Assembly: GCA_016720565.1 (NCBI GenBank)
Contig: JADKKJ010000012.1
Coordinates: 248,001-312,000, forward strand
Direction: 5' to 3'
Origin: Chitinophagaceae bacterium
GTDB lineage: Bacteria > Bacteroidota > Bacteroidia > Chitinophagales > Chitinophagaceae
Length of the DNA: 64,000 nt
This document shows, in pieces, positions 54,007 through 62,706 of this stretch. Position 1 is the stretch's first letter, and each line of letters starts with the position of its first letter. The position numbers and the translations under genes are program-made. The notes below the pieces were generated by a model. The model did not search any database and was not told where the DNA came from. It saw only the letters and a list, made by a program, of their open reading frames with translations.

Positions 54007-55112
54007 ATGGCAAATATGAAAATTGACAAAAATTACATGGCATTCATTCAATCCATTAAGACACAAATAGTGCAAAGCCGTTATGCTGCGGCAAGACTCG
54101 CAAATAGAGAGCAGCTCCTACTTTATTTCAGAACTGGGAAGATGATTTCTGATAAGATTAAGGCTCAAAAATGGGGCGCCAAGGTGCTTGACCACATTTC
54201 GGCAGACCTCCAAAAGGAACTCCCAGGATTAAAAGGGTTTTCCTCTGGTAACCTTAAAAAGATAAGACTTTTTGCGGAAGCGTATTCACCCCATTTTGTA
54301 ATTAGTTCGACGGCGTCGAACCAATTAAGCGGTCACTTGGAACTGAGTTTCTCAATAAGTTCGACACTGTCGAGCCTAATTGAAAGTAATGGCTTTTTGA
54401 AGCTTTTTCAAGTATCAGTTTCTCACACCATTTTACCATTATTACCAAAATAAAAACCTGGGAAGGACGGATTTTTTACATTGAAAGCGCTGCTTCAAAT
54501 TTCTGGTCTTTAACAGTATTGGAGCATCAAATTGAAAATAATCTTTTCGGAAAAGAAGGCAGGCTGCCGAACAATTTTGAAAGTACACTAACTGAAAATC
54601 TTAAACCGTCGGCGATTAAAGTTTTTAAAGACGAATATCTTTTGGATTTTATTGCCGGTGACGAATTGGACGATGAGCGACATATTGAACAACAGGTTGT
54701 CTTAAACATCCGAAACTTTATCCTGCAAATGGGTAAAGGATTTTGTTTTATAGGCAATCAATATCGTATTGAGGTGGATGGGGATGATTTTTTTATTGAT
54801 CTTCTGTTTTTTAATCGGCATTTACAATGCCTGGTTGCTTTTGAATTAAAGAAAGGTAAATTCAAACCTGCAGATGCTGGGCAATTGAATTTCTATCTTA
54901 ATGTACTTGATGAAAAAGTAAAACTTACACAAGAAAATTCAAGTATTGGCATTGTGCTTTGCAAAGAGAAAAATAATACAGTAGTCGAATTTGCTATTAA
55001 ATGTTTTGATAAGGCAATGGGTGTAGCTATTTACAAAATATCGCAAAAAACACCTGCGCAAATTAAAGGCATATTGCCTGATACAGAGAAATTAATAAAG
55101 TTACTTTACTAA
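54007..55112 (+). pseudogene. DUF1016/PDDEXK nuclease (YhcG-like), frameshifted
   Basis: Two segments make one gene. The first (54007-54453) has the DUF1016 N-terminal helical domain (SRYAAARLANREQLLLYFRTGKMISDKI, WGAKVLDHISADLQKELPG). A frame change near 54415 closes it; the right continuation is KTWEGRIFYIESAAS ... TVLEHQIENNLFG. The second (54519-55112) has the C-terminal PD-(D/E)xK fold: FFIDLLFFNRHLQCLVAFELKKGKFKPAD with catalytic Asp, Glu and Lys. Such proteins occur in phage-defence and restriction-associated loci. Inactive as given unless the frame change is bypassed. Confidence 0.8.
54301..54381. repeat. Two palindromic TTCGAC-N3-GTCGAA elements inside the nuclease gene
   Basis: 54301-54326: ATTAGTTCGAC, GGC, GTCGAACCAATT (near-perfect palindrome). 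54354-54381: AATAAGTTCGAC, ACT, GTCGAGCCTAATT (imperfect). A third perfect copy is at 55310-55336. They lie in the low-conserved linker between the two domains, so they look like inserted elements. Confidence 0.65.
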
Positions 55113-55159
55113 GATTTAAACTTTTTTCAAACACTAATTTATTTATAATAGAGTGAATT

Positions 55160-55530
55160 GAAAAATAATAAAGGCGCAAAAATGTGGAGCAAAAGTACTT
55201 GACCAAATTTCTGCAGACCTGCAAAAGGAACTACCCGGCTTAAAAGGTTCTTCAGCTGGCGACCTTAAAAAGATTCGGATTTTCGCTGAAGCCTATTCTC
55301 TCCACTGACAATTGGTTCGACACCGTCGAACCAATTTGGGCGAGCAGATTCTGGTGATATTTTTTCAACTGTTATTTACTGTCAAAGCAAATTGAAAATA
55401 AAGACTTTTAAAGAGCGTTTTTCGGCATTGCTTCTCCCACAATTTTACAATTCTCATAAAGATTAAGAGCTGGGAGGCTCGGATATTCTATATCCAATCT
55501 TCTGCAGTTAGCTGCTGGTCTTTAACAGTA
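55160..55530 (+). pseudogene. Degraded second copy of the DUF1016 nuclease gene
   Basis: Fragments similar to the preceding gene appear in order: 55165-55305 reads KAQKCGAKVLDQISADLQKE then SSAGDLKKIRIFAEAYS (compare KAQKWGAKVLDHISADLQKE), and 55460-55530 reads SWEARIFYIQSSA ... WSLTVL. Frames change several times between. This is a tandem paralogue far gone in decay. Confidence 0.7.
55310..55336. repeat. Perfect 12-base palindromic element
   Basis: AATTGGTTCGAC, ACC, GTCGAACCAATT, in the decayed nuclease copy, at the same gene position as the elements at 54301-54381. Confidence 0.7.
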
Positions 55531-55832
55531 CTGTTGCGCTTCACCATTTCGCTTATACGGTAAACAAAAATCATACAAACCAAAATGACTGCTGATACTA
55601 CATAACCTAATAAATCAAAATGCTGAAGGGGACTTTTGCTTGTTGGTTGCTTCACTACACAAAAAATAATGGTGCATGGTAAAATACTAATGAAAAAACG
55701 GGGAAACAATAAAATGGGAAAGAGGAATATTTGAAGGTGCAAAATGAAAAGACAACGATAAAACCAAGTAGAAGAGTAAAAACTCCTTTATTACAAATTA
55801 TTCTTTACCTTTGCGCTGAATAAAAAAGCTAA

Positions 55833-56264
55833 ATGGTATCAAAAACCTGCGAATATGCAATCAGGGCAATGCTTTTTGTGGCACAAAAATCAAAGACCGC
55901 CACCAAAGTTGGGGTAAAGCAAATTGCCAAAGCGATTGACTCACCTGAGCCCTTTATTGCCAAAATATTACAGGATCTGGTGAAGAAGGGATTGGTATTA
56001 TCTGCTAAGGGGCCTACCGGAGGATTTTACCTGGACAATGCAGGTTTTAAGAAAAGTCTTGCAGATATTGTTAATGCCATCGATGGCGATAAATTATTTA
56101 CAGGCTGTGGTTTAGGATTAAAAAGTTGCTCCGCAAAAATGCCCTGTCCTGTTCATGATGAGTTTGTTGTTGTCAGAAAGCATATCAAGGCAATGATGCA
56201 AAATGCAAAACTAGGCGACTATAACACATCTTTGGAATTGGGAGAAAAATATTTAAAGCGATAA
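55833..56264 (+). CDS. Rrf2-family transcription regulator (cluster start)
   Basis: A 143-residue regulator with a winged-helix start (SKTCEYAIRAMLFVAQKSK) and a Cys trio C-x6-C-x5-C (CGLGLKSCSAKMPC) as in NsrR/IscR-type proteins, which bind an iron-sulfur cluster. It is the first gene of the respiratory cluster (45 bases to the oxidase subunit). It probably senses NO, oxygen or iron-sulfur status and controls the cluster. A close paralogue is at 63521-63964. Confidence 0.88.
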   Translation: MVSKTCEYAIRAMLFVAQKSKTATKVGVKQIAKAIDSPEPFIAKILQDLVKKGLVLSAKGPTGGFYLDNAGFKKSLADIVNAIDGDKLFTGCGLGLKSCSAKMPCPVHDEFVVVRKHIKAMMQNAKLGDYNTSLELGEKYLKR

Positions 56265-56309
56265 TTTTTTTAATATAGTAGATGAGTAAAAGGTCTTAAA
56301 TTATTTTAT

Positions 56310-58493
56310 ATGCAAGTTCGTTTAAAAAAAAATTGGCAAAAATGGTTATTTCCTGCTTTCATATGTTTGCCGATAACAATGTTGGCTCAAACGCAAACTC
56401 CCGGAATTTCGTCTTCCCCAAACGATACAGGCCTTATTGTTTTGTTAGTGATGGTGTTGCTAACTATTCTTGTAGCAGTGCTCTTACTGTCTTTTGAGGC
56501 TAAGGGACTTGTTGCTAAAATCAGGAATAAAAAAACGGGAAAAAGTACCCATCAATTTGAAAAGTATTTAAAAAACATGAATAGTAACCAGATAGAAAAG
56601 GTATTAGAACTCAAACAGCAACAGAAAGATTTAAATAATAACGCACAAAGTTCAGGAAGTATAAAAGCCATTTTGACAATTGCCATTACATTACTGGCAA
56701 CGTTATTTCCGGGTCATTCAGTATATGCTCAAACTAAAGCTACAAATGCAGGGATATTCAGTGAAGGCGGTATCTTAATAACTATTACGCTAATCATGAT
56801 TCCCATATTGGCAGCCATAGTGCTGATGATTGTAAAGTTATCCAATATGCTGCGGAAACACCGTAACAGGCAAGACCTTGAAGAAGCGACACTGTTTGCA
56901 GATTATCTATCTACCTTAACTGAAGAAGAAGCTACTGAAGCACTGGCAAAAAGAAAAGCTGCACTCGATTATAAGCTTACCCATCATGAATTATCAGGTG
57001 TACAAGAGCCGGCAGACAAAAAAGGATTGGTGGGTAATATAGAAACAGAAGGGTATATTAATTTTATTGCCCGTAAAAAGAAAGCGCAGAAACGCCCCAA
57101 TATAGACCCGCAATTATCCAAACTCATTTTGTGGTATTTTGGATGTGCTGCATTGTGGCTGCTATTTGGTACAACCATTGGTGAATATGTGGGTATTAAA
57201 TTTGTTGCACCAGATGTAGACCATATCAGTTGGTTGAGTTTTGGCCGGCTCCGCCCTGTTCATACCAATGCCGTATTTTGGGGTTGGGCATCGTTGGGAA
57301 TGCTCGGGTTAGGTTATTACATTGTTCCCATGGTAAGCAATGCTCCATTAGCAAGTATTAAAAAAGGATGGTATGCACTCTACCTGATTAATGCCGCAGT
57401 TATTCTTGGAACGCTCTTTTTAATGGCGGGTATTAACAATGGTGGTGGCGAATACCGGGAATACATTTGGCCGGTAATGTTATTATTCGGTATCGGGCTG
57501 ATACTTACACTGATCAATTTTATACAAACTATTGCAAAACGACAAACGAAGGAAATTTACATTTCTAACTGGTATATTGTTGCTGCTATCATGTTTGCCC
57601 TAACCATTACGGTTGTAGCCTATGTACCTATTTGGCAGGATGGACTGGGGGAAACAATTATCCAGGGTTATTACATGCACCAGGGTGTAGGCATGTGGTT
57701 TATGCTTTTTACATTGGGGATCGTTTACTATATGCTTCCACAACAATTAAACAGGCCAATCTACTCCTATAGCCTTGGCATACTCGCTTTTTGGACACAG
57801 ATTTTATTCTATACACTTATAGGCACTCACCATTTTGTTTTCAGTTCTATCCCTTGGTGGTTGCAAACAGTAGCCATTGTAGGCAGTGTTGGTATGGTAA
57901 TACCGGTAGTAGCCGGCACTACTAATTTTATCATGACCTTTAAAGGAGCCTGGCATAAAATTGCCGGAAGTTATACATTACCATTTTTCCTTGTAGGCAT
58001 TATCTTTTACTTTACCGGTTCGTTACAGGGCACAGCAGAAGCATTTCGTTCTACCAACCTGATGTGGCATTTCACTGACTTTACAGTTGCCCATTCTCAC
58101 CTTACGATGTATGGTATCATTTGCTTTTTCCTGTGGGCAGGTATGTATGCAGTAATACCAAGGCTAACTGGTAAAGAAGCTCCTCAAATAACTGTTGGTG
58201 CCCATTTTTGGTTAGCGTTAATTGGCCTGATGTTTTACACAGTGCCGCTCATGATTGGTAGTACATTAAGGGGGCAAATGTGGATAGCAGGGAAACCATT
58301 TATAGACTCAGTTGTGCACATGGCACCTTACTGGTTGTGGCGGGCTATTGGTGGCAGCCTGATGTGGTTATCGCACATTTTCTTTGCACACAATTTTTAT
58401 AAAATGATCAGCAAGCATGAAACGGTTGATGTAAAAGAAGCAGCGCTGGAAAAATTAGTACAATTAATTCCGGCCGAAACAAAAAATGATTAA
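56310..58493 (+). CDS. ccoN: cbb3-type cytochrome c oxidase subunit I with an extended, duplicated N-terminus
   Basis: 727 residues. The heme-copper core is at about 270-700: heme b ligand His318 (RPVHTN), CuB ligands His457 (YYMHQG) and His507/508 (GTHHF), Tyr501 six residues before HH (as the cross-linked Tyr of cbb3 oxidases), and heme ligands His595 and His597 (VAHSH). The first 250 residues are unusual. Two similar segments, about 24-108 and 134-218, each have AQT, a transmembrane helix, a basic RN segment and an amphipathic helix (FEKYLKNMNS... and FADYLSTLTEE...). Normal ccoN lacks this. The Tyr supports oxygen reduction rather than NO reduction. Confidence 0.85.
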   Translation: MQVRLKKNWQKWLFPAFICLPITMLAQTQTPGISSSPNDTGLIVLLVMVLLTILVAVLLLSFEAKGLVAKIRNKKTGKSTHQFEKYLKNMNSNQIEKVLELKQQQKDLNNNAQSSGSIKAILTIAITLLATLFPGHSVYAQTKATNAGIFSEGGILITITLIMIPILAAIVLMIVKLSNMLRKHRNRQDLEEATLFADYLSTLTEEEATEALAKRKAALDYKLTHHELSGVQEPADKKGLVGNIETEGYINFIARKKKAQKRPNIDPQLSKLILWYFGCAALWLLFGTTIGEYVGIKFVAPDVDHISWLSFGRLRPVHTNAVFWGWASLGMLGLGYYIVPMVSNAPLASIKKGWYALYLINAAVILGTLFLMAGINNGGGEYREYIWPVMLLFGIGLILTLINFIQTIAKRQTKEIYISNWYIVAAIMFALTITVVAYVPIWQDGLGETIIQGYYMHQGVGMWFMLFTLGIVYYMLPQQLNRPIYSYSLGILAFWTQILFYTLIGTHHFVFSSIPWWLQTVAIVGSVGMVIPVVAGTTNFIMTFKGAWHKIAGSYTLPFFLVGIIFYFTGSLQGTAEAFRSTNLMWHFTDFTVAHSHLTMYGIICFFLWAGMYAVIPRLTGKEAPQITVGAHFWLALIGLMFYTVPLMIGSTLRGQMWIAGKPFIDSVVHMAPYWLWRAIGGSLMWLSHIFFAHNFYKMISKHETVDVKEAALEKLVQLIPAETKND

Positions 58494-58513
58494 TTAATTT
58501 TTATACAGTACAA

Positions 58514-59518
58514 ATGGAATTTTTCAATAATCATAAAAAACTTTTCAAAACAGCGTTCTTATTTTTCGCAGGGTTAACCATTTTGGTAGCCATCCTGCCT
58601 GCGCTGAATAACCAGAAAAATAATAAGCCTTTACCCGGGGCAGAACCTTTAAGTGCAGATGCCGTAAAAGGCAAAAATATTTACATTGCCAATGGTTGCG
58701 TAGCCTGTCATACACAGCAGGTACGAAATGTGGATATGGATAAAATGTGGGGCGCAAGGCCGGGTTTAGCAGCAGATTATGCAGGCATATATCGTACCGA
58801 TATTTGGCGCAATACTGCTACATTGATGGGTACTGAACGTACAGGGCCCGACCTTACCGATGTCGGTAACCGACAACCCAGTAAAGACTGGAACCTCGTA
58901 CATTTATTTAATCCAAGAATCGTTGTAAAAGAGTCGATCATGCCTGCTTATTCATGGTTATTTACCATTAAAAAACAACCTGCAAAAAGCGATGTAATCG
59001 TAAATGTTCCTGCAGCTTATATGAATGGAGAGGAGGGGAAAATAGTAGCCACGAACGATGCACTTTATTTGATTGCTTACCTGCAATCCCTTAAACAAGT
59101 TAAACTGCCTGATGGTACACCAGCTCCTGATTTCCTTTATAAACGGCAACAAGAAACGGCAGGTGCAAATGGTGCAACAAAAGAACTGAATGGCACTACA
59201 TTATACACGGCAAATTGCCAGAGTTGCCATCAGTCAAATGGTGAAGGTTTACCTGGTGCATTCCCTCCATTAAAAGGCAGCCCGGTTGTTAATGGAGATA
59301 ATCTGGAATTATATGTGGGTATCATCATGAACGGCTACAGTGGACGGCCAGGCTTTGGCGTGATGCCACCGGTTGGCACAAATGCAAGTTTAAGTTCTGC
59401 AGAAGTAACGGCCATTGTGAATCACGAACGCAGCACCTGGGGCAACAATGCAAAAAAAGTAACAGAAGAAGAAATAAAGAAGATTATGGATTTTGTAAAA
59501 CTACAAGCACCTAAGTGA
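58514..59518 (+). CDS. ccoO: cbb3 oxidase subunit II fused to a C-terminal cytochrome c domain
   Basis: 334 residues with an N-terminal transmembrane anchor (about 13-30). The CcoO domain has a heme c site CVACH at residues 62-66 and MPAYSW (143-148). A second cytochrome c domain follows (CQSCH at 235-239, with axial Met in VMPPVG). The fused domain could replace the missing CcoP subunit as electron entry. It is separated from subunit I by 20 bases. Confidence 0.88.
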   Translation: MEFFNNHKKLFKTAFLFFAGLTILVAILPALNNQKNNKPLPGAEPLSADAVKGKNIYIANGCVACHTQQVRNVDMDKMWGARPGLAADYAGIYRTDIWRNTATLMGTERTGPDLTDVGNRQPSKDWNLVHLFNPRIVVKESIMPAYSWLFTIKKQPAKSDVIVNVPAAYMNGEEGKIVATNDALYLIAYLQSLKQVKLPDGTPAPDFLYKRQQETAGANGATKELNGTTLYTANCQSCHQSNGEGLPGAFPPLKGSPVVNGDNLELYVGIIMNGYSGRPGFGVMPPVGTNASLSSAEVTAIVNHERSTWGNNAKKVTEEEIKKIMDFVKLQAPK

Positions 59519-59555
59519 AAACAAAAAATACATTCAATAAATAAAATTGATTACA

Positions 59556-59816
59556 ATGAAAAAAGCACTGTTGAGTTTTGCATTATTATCATCGGGTTTA
59601 ATTGTATTTGCTTGTCCGCCCTGTGAGGTAGCACAGCCAAGGTATTTAAAAGGAATAACACACGGTACCGGCCCCCAAAGTAACTGGGATTTCCTGATCA
59701 TCTCAGCAACAGCTATTATCGTCATCGCCACACTTTTCTTTTCTATTAAGTGGTTGCTAATGCCTGGTGAAAAAGCTGATACACACATCAAACATCTGAT
59801 ATTAAATATTGACTAA
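59556..59816 (+). CDS. Small membrane protein of the oxidase cluster
   Basis: An 86-residue protein with a signal-like start (1-20, FACPPC) and one transmembrane helix (about 46-66). The motif CPPCEVAQPRYLKGITHGTGP is at the mature N-terminus. The position between oxidase and accessory genes suggests a small oxidase subunit or assembly factor (CcoQ/CcoH-like place). Function inferred from place only. Confidence 0.65.
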   Translation: MKKALLSFALLSSGLIVFACPPCEVAQPRYLKGITHGTGPQSNWDFLIISATAIIVIATLFFSIKWLLMPGEKADTHIKHLILNID

Positions 59817-59817
59817 C

Positions 59818-60225
59818 ATGGAAGATAAAAGCAAAATAGTTGTTTTTATAGACGATGAAGAGCAACCCGTTGCGGCCTTTACTTCACCGGTAAATTTTGA
59901 ACTGGACACCCGAAAACTGGTGGATGGAAAGCATACACTTAAAATTGTAAGCAAAGACCCGAGTGGTAAAGAAGGCATCAGGCTTATTCCTTTTGAAGTA
60001 AGAAACGGACCGGCTATTGATGTCGAAGGAATACGGGAAAATGCAGTAGTGGATGGGGTATTGCCAATTATGATTAATGCTTACGGTAAAGGAGACCAGA
60101 AGATGTTTTTAATAGAGGGAAGTGAAACACCTAAAAGTATTCCTTCCTGGGTATGGATACTGATCATTGGTTTTGCGGGGTGGGCATTATATTATCTATT
60201 CACCTATTTATCACTGAAACCTTAA
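59818..60225 (+). CDS. Membrane-anchored protein with a beta-sandwich N-terminus
   Basis: 135 residues from ATG 59818, one base after the previous stop. The N-terminal 100 residues look like a beta-sandwich (KIVVFIDDEEQPVAAFTSPV, FELDTRKLVDGKHTLKIVSKDPSG), then one transmembrane helix at the end (WVWILIIGFAGWALYYLF). It may be a periplasmic-facing or cytoplasmic accessory of the oxidase (FixH-like role is possible). No family name is recognised. Confidence 0.6.
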   Translation: MEDKSKIVVFIDDEEQPVAAFTSPVNFELDTRKLVDGKHTLKIVSKDPSGKEGIRLIPFEVRNGPAIDVEGIRENAVVDGVLPIMINAYGKGDQKMFLIEGSETPKSIPSWVWILIIGFAGWALYYLFTYLSLKP

Positions 60226-60620
60226 TGACAATGAGGCAAGATATTCTTACTATAGAAGATGTGAAATTATTGGTTGATCGTTTTTATGAAAAAATAAGGG
60301 TGGATGAATTATTGGGTCCCATCTTTAATGAACGCATTCAAAATCGCTGGCCGGAACACCTTGAAAAAATGTACCGTTTTTGGCAAACCGTTCTACTGGG
60401 AGAACATACTTATTTTAGTAGCCCCTTTCCCCCACATGCCCAATTACCAGTTGGTCACGAACATTTTTTAAAATGGATGGAATTGTTCGTTCCAACTGTG
60501 GACGAATTATTTACCGGCGAAAAAGCAGCAGAAGCAAAATGGCGTGCCGCAAAAATGGCAGAAATGTTTGAAATAAAAATAGCGCACTATAAAAAGGTGG
60601 GTATTAAAAACCTTGTGTAG
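60225..60620 (+). CDS. Group III truncated hemoglobin
   Basis: 131 residues from the ATG at 60225, overlapping the previous stop (TAATG). Group III features: LVDRFYEKIRVDELLGPIF, the heme-pocket segment YFSSPFPPHAQLP, and the proximal-His segment HEHFLKWMELF. Such globins are linked to NO detoxification or oxygen handling at low oxygen. It agrees with a microaerobic/NO role for the cluster. Confidence 0.88.
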   Translation: MTMRQDILTIEDVKLLVDRFYEKIRVDELLGPIFNERIQNRWPEHLEKMYRFWQTVLLGEHTYFSSPFPPHAQLPVGHEHFLKWMELFVPTVDELFTGEKAAEAKWRAAKMAEMFEIKIAHYKKVGIKNLV

Positions 60621-60622
60621 GA

Positions 60623-60961
60623 ATGAATGATGAAAGAAAAGAAATATCTATTACCATCATAAAGGCAGGTGAAGTAAATCTTGTAAAAACTTATTTGCAT
60701 CAATACAGGAACCTGATGGTGTTGCTTAACAACAGCATCTACCTGGAAAATTTTGGCGAGTGTGGCGGGCAGGGCCGGTGTGCCACCTGCATGGTTAAAG
60801 CAGTTGGATTAAAAGGCAATGCCACTACGATGGAGCGAAATGAAGCAGCTACTATTGGTAAAGCGGGGTTAGCGGATGAGGCCATCCGTTTATCCTGCCA
60901 GTTATTGATTAACGAAGACCTCAATGGAGCAGTGATTGAAATTGCGGGAGATGAATTTTAA
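60623..60961 (+). CDS. 2Fe-2S ferredoxin-like protein
   Basis: 112 residues. Four Cys of a plant-type [2Fe-2S] centre are visible: ECGGQGRCATC and a later LSCQL. The sequence between is typical of short ferredoxins. It probably supplies electrons to or from the truncated hemoglobin or another reductase of the cluster; this pairing is inferred from the 2-base gap to the globin gene. Confidence 0.88.
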   Translation: MNDERKEISITIIKAGEVNLVKTYLHQYRNLMVLLNNSIYLENFGECGGQGRCATCMVKAVGLKGNATTMERNEAATIGKAGLADEAIRLSCQLLINEDLNGAVIEIAGDEF

Positions 60962-61059
60962 TTGCTGTCATTACTACTTTAACAGGATTAATCTGGATTG
61001 GTACAATAATAGTAGTACTTATAACTATCGTCAGTTCTTTTAAACATTTAATACGGTAA
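60961..61059 (+). CDS. Possible 32-residue membrane peptide (non-ATG start)
   Basis: An open frame that overlaps the ferredoxin stop by one base and starts with ATT, reading IAVITTLTGLIWIGTIIVV and ending FKHLIR. It consists of one hydrophobic helix and a basic tail, as small oxidase subunits do. No ATG, GTG or TTG start is available in frame, so translation is uncertain. Confidence 0.3.
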   Translation: MAVITTLTGLIWIGTIIVVLITIVSSFKHLIR

Positions 61060-61062
61060 CGC

Positions 61063-61371
61063 ATGAAAGAGAGTTATGGTACTTTATCCGAAACAATTAA
61101 TGGTTTAAAAAAGGAAGGCTATACGCTAGATTTTAATATTAGGGAGGATTGTATTGTTTGTCATCAATCAAATACCGTATTATCAAATGACGATTTTGAA
61201 ATTGATAAAATATTCCGATTTGAAGGCCAGTCTAATCCCGATGACCAGTCTATTCTGTACGCCATATCCTCTAAAAAGTTCAATGTTAAAGGAACACTGG
61301 TAAATGGATATGGTATTTACGCTGATGATGTAACCACCGCATTGGTTGCAAAACTACAGCAGCATCATTAA
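61063..61371 (+). CDS. Small conserved protein (PRPP-synthetase-named family of Bacteroidota)
   Basis: 102 residues. The start KESYGTLSETINGLKKEGYTLDFN and the CVCH-like IREDCIVC fit a short family that is often labelled phosphoribosylpyrophosphate synthetase in Bacteroidota, though it is far too short for the enzyme. The real function is not known. It belongs to the run of accessory genes after the ferredoxin. Confidence 0.6.
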   Translation: MKESYGTLSETINGLKKEGYTLDFNIREDCIVCHQSNTVLSNDDFEIDKIFRFEGQSNPDDQSILYAISSKKFNVKGTLVNGYGIYADDVTTALVAKLQQHH

Positions 61372-61410
61372 GTATTCAACCAAATTACCCCACGCACAAA
61401 ACTTTACACA

Positions 61411-61809
61411 ATGGAAAATAAATCGAATGAAGCAACTCCTCAACGACCTGAAGGTGACCGCATGTTAGATGCTCCGTTGGTGGAGATGGATTTGAATAAG
61501 TTAGTGTTACAAATAAAGGGCGAAACAGCCTGGGAAGAAGCTGACCACAATGCAATCACAATTTTTAAGTCAGATTTAATGCGAATTGTATTGATGGGTA
61601 TGAACAAAAATGCTGAACTGAAAACGCACACCGCAAAGGGAACCATCAGTGTTCAGGTGATAGCCGGAAAAATCAATTTTACGGCCAATGATAATACAGT
61701 TTCTATGGAAGCAGGGCAAATGCTTGTGTTGCATGAAAAAATTCCTCACAGTGTTCTGGCACTCACGGAAAGTTTCTTTCTGCTTACACTCACGATGAGT
61801 AACAGCTAA
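61411..61809 (+). CDS. Cupin-fold protein
   Basis: 132 residues. The small beta-barrel has the cupin motif pair: LKTHTAKGTISVQVIAGKI (first His) and MEAGQMLVLHEKIPHSV (second His). Some expected ligands are missing, so metal binding is uncertain. Cupins of this size often protect or sense near NO/oxygen genes in Bacteroidota. It is the last gene of the plus-strand run. Confidence 0.72.
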   Translation: MENKSNEATPQRPEGDRMLDAPLVEMDLNKLVLQIKGETAWEEADHNAITIFKSDLMRIVLMGMNKNAELKTHTAKGTISVQVIAGKINFTANDNTVSMEAGQMLVLHEKIPHSVLALTESFFLLTLTMSNS

Positions 61810-62000
61810 ATAACTTCTACCCATCCAAATCATTCACCAAATGGATAAGGAAAAAGTTAGCAATTGGACCTCTATTTGCACCTGTTAAATTTACGGCCCG
61901 AAGAAGTATTTTAATTGCAATGCATCACTTTAATAATCGGATAATCCTGTCAAATTATTTCGCCTGATATAACCCGGCATATTGCTATAATTTAAATGGC

Positions 62001-62555
62001 ATGAATGTAATTAAAACAGAAAAAATAATTTGGACAATCGGACACTCCACCCACCTGCTGGATGAACTGGCAGCTATGCTTCAATCATTCCAAATTGAAA
62101 TTGTAGCTGATATAAGAAGTTCTCCAGGCTCAAGAAAATTTCCTCAATTCAATAAAGAAGCGTTGCAAATTTCTTTGCCCGAAAACAACATTCAATACAT
62201 CCATTTAAAAGAGCTTGGTGGAAGAAGAAAAGTAAATCCTTATTCTAAAAATACTGTATGGCGGCACCCGGCATTTAGGGGTTATGCCGATTATATGGAA
62301 ACGGGTACTTTTAAAGAAGGTATCCGGGAACTTGAAAAGATGGCAATGAAACATCGCACCGCTTATATGTGTTCAGAGGCAGTGTGGTGGCGTTGTCACC
62401 GCTCCATGGTTTCAGATTATTTAAAAGTAGATGGTTGGAAAGTAATGCACATTATGGGTGTTGGAAAAGAAGAAGAACATCCTTATACGGCTCCGGCCAG
62501 GATTGTAAAAGGGGAACTGACTTATGGAGAAGATTTGAAAGAAAATGAAGGTTGA
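62001..62555 (+). CDS. DUF488-family protein
   Basis: 184 residues. Family signatures are clear: TIGHSTHLLDELAAML, VADIRSSPGSRKFPQFN and MCSEAVWWRCHRSMVSDYL (Cys-x6-Cys, possible iron or redox site). The function is unknown; the cysteines suggest a metal or redox role. It stands apart from the cluster with 190 bases on one side. Confidence 0.85.
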   Translation: MNVIKTEKIIWTIGHSTHLLDELAAMLQSFQIEIVADIRSSPGSRKFPQFNKEALQISLPENNIQYIHLKELGGRRKVNPYSKNTVWRHPAFRGYADYMETGTFKEGIRELEKMAMKHRTAYMCSEAVWWRCHRSMVSDYLKVDGWKVMHIMGVGKEEEHPYTAPARIVKGELTYGEDLKENEG

Positions 62556-62586
62556 TGGTTAGCTTTCAATGCAGCAATCGCCATAT

Positions 62587-62600
62587 AATTGGTTACAATT
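62587..62600. promoter_or_regulatory. Palindromic AATTG-N4-CAATT site
   Basis: AATTG, GTTA, CAATT in the intergenic space between DUF488 and the Crp/Fnr gene. It resembles an FNR/CRP-like half-site pair. It lies beyond the 3' end of the Crp/Fnr gene, so a regulatory role here is doubtful. Confidence 0.3.
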
Positions 62601-62706
62601 GAAATAATATATTTAAAAGCATAATTAGGTGATATGGAGTCGCCGGTTACCCTTCAATCTACTTTAGTAATCAATAAAAATACTAACCATTTTTGACTAT
62701 ATTACC

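Noticed and set aside
55488..55742. An 84-codon minus-strand hydrophobic frame
   Set aside because: Its C-terminal part is antisense to the decayed nuclease copy and its hydrophobic start has no family signal; probably chance.
56310..58493. Nitric oxide reductase instead of oxidase
   Set aside because: The Tyr six residues before the His pair of the copper site is present, as in cbb3 oxidases; NO reductases lack it.
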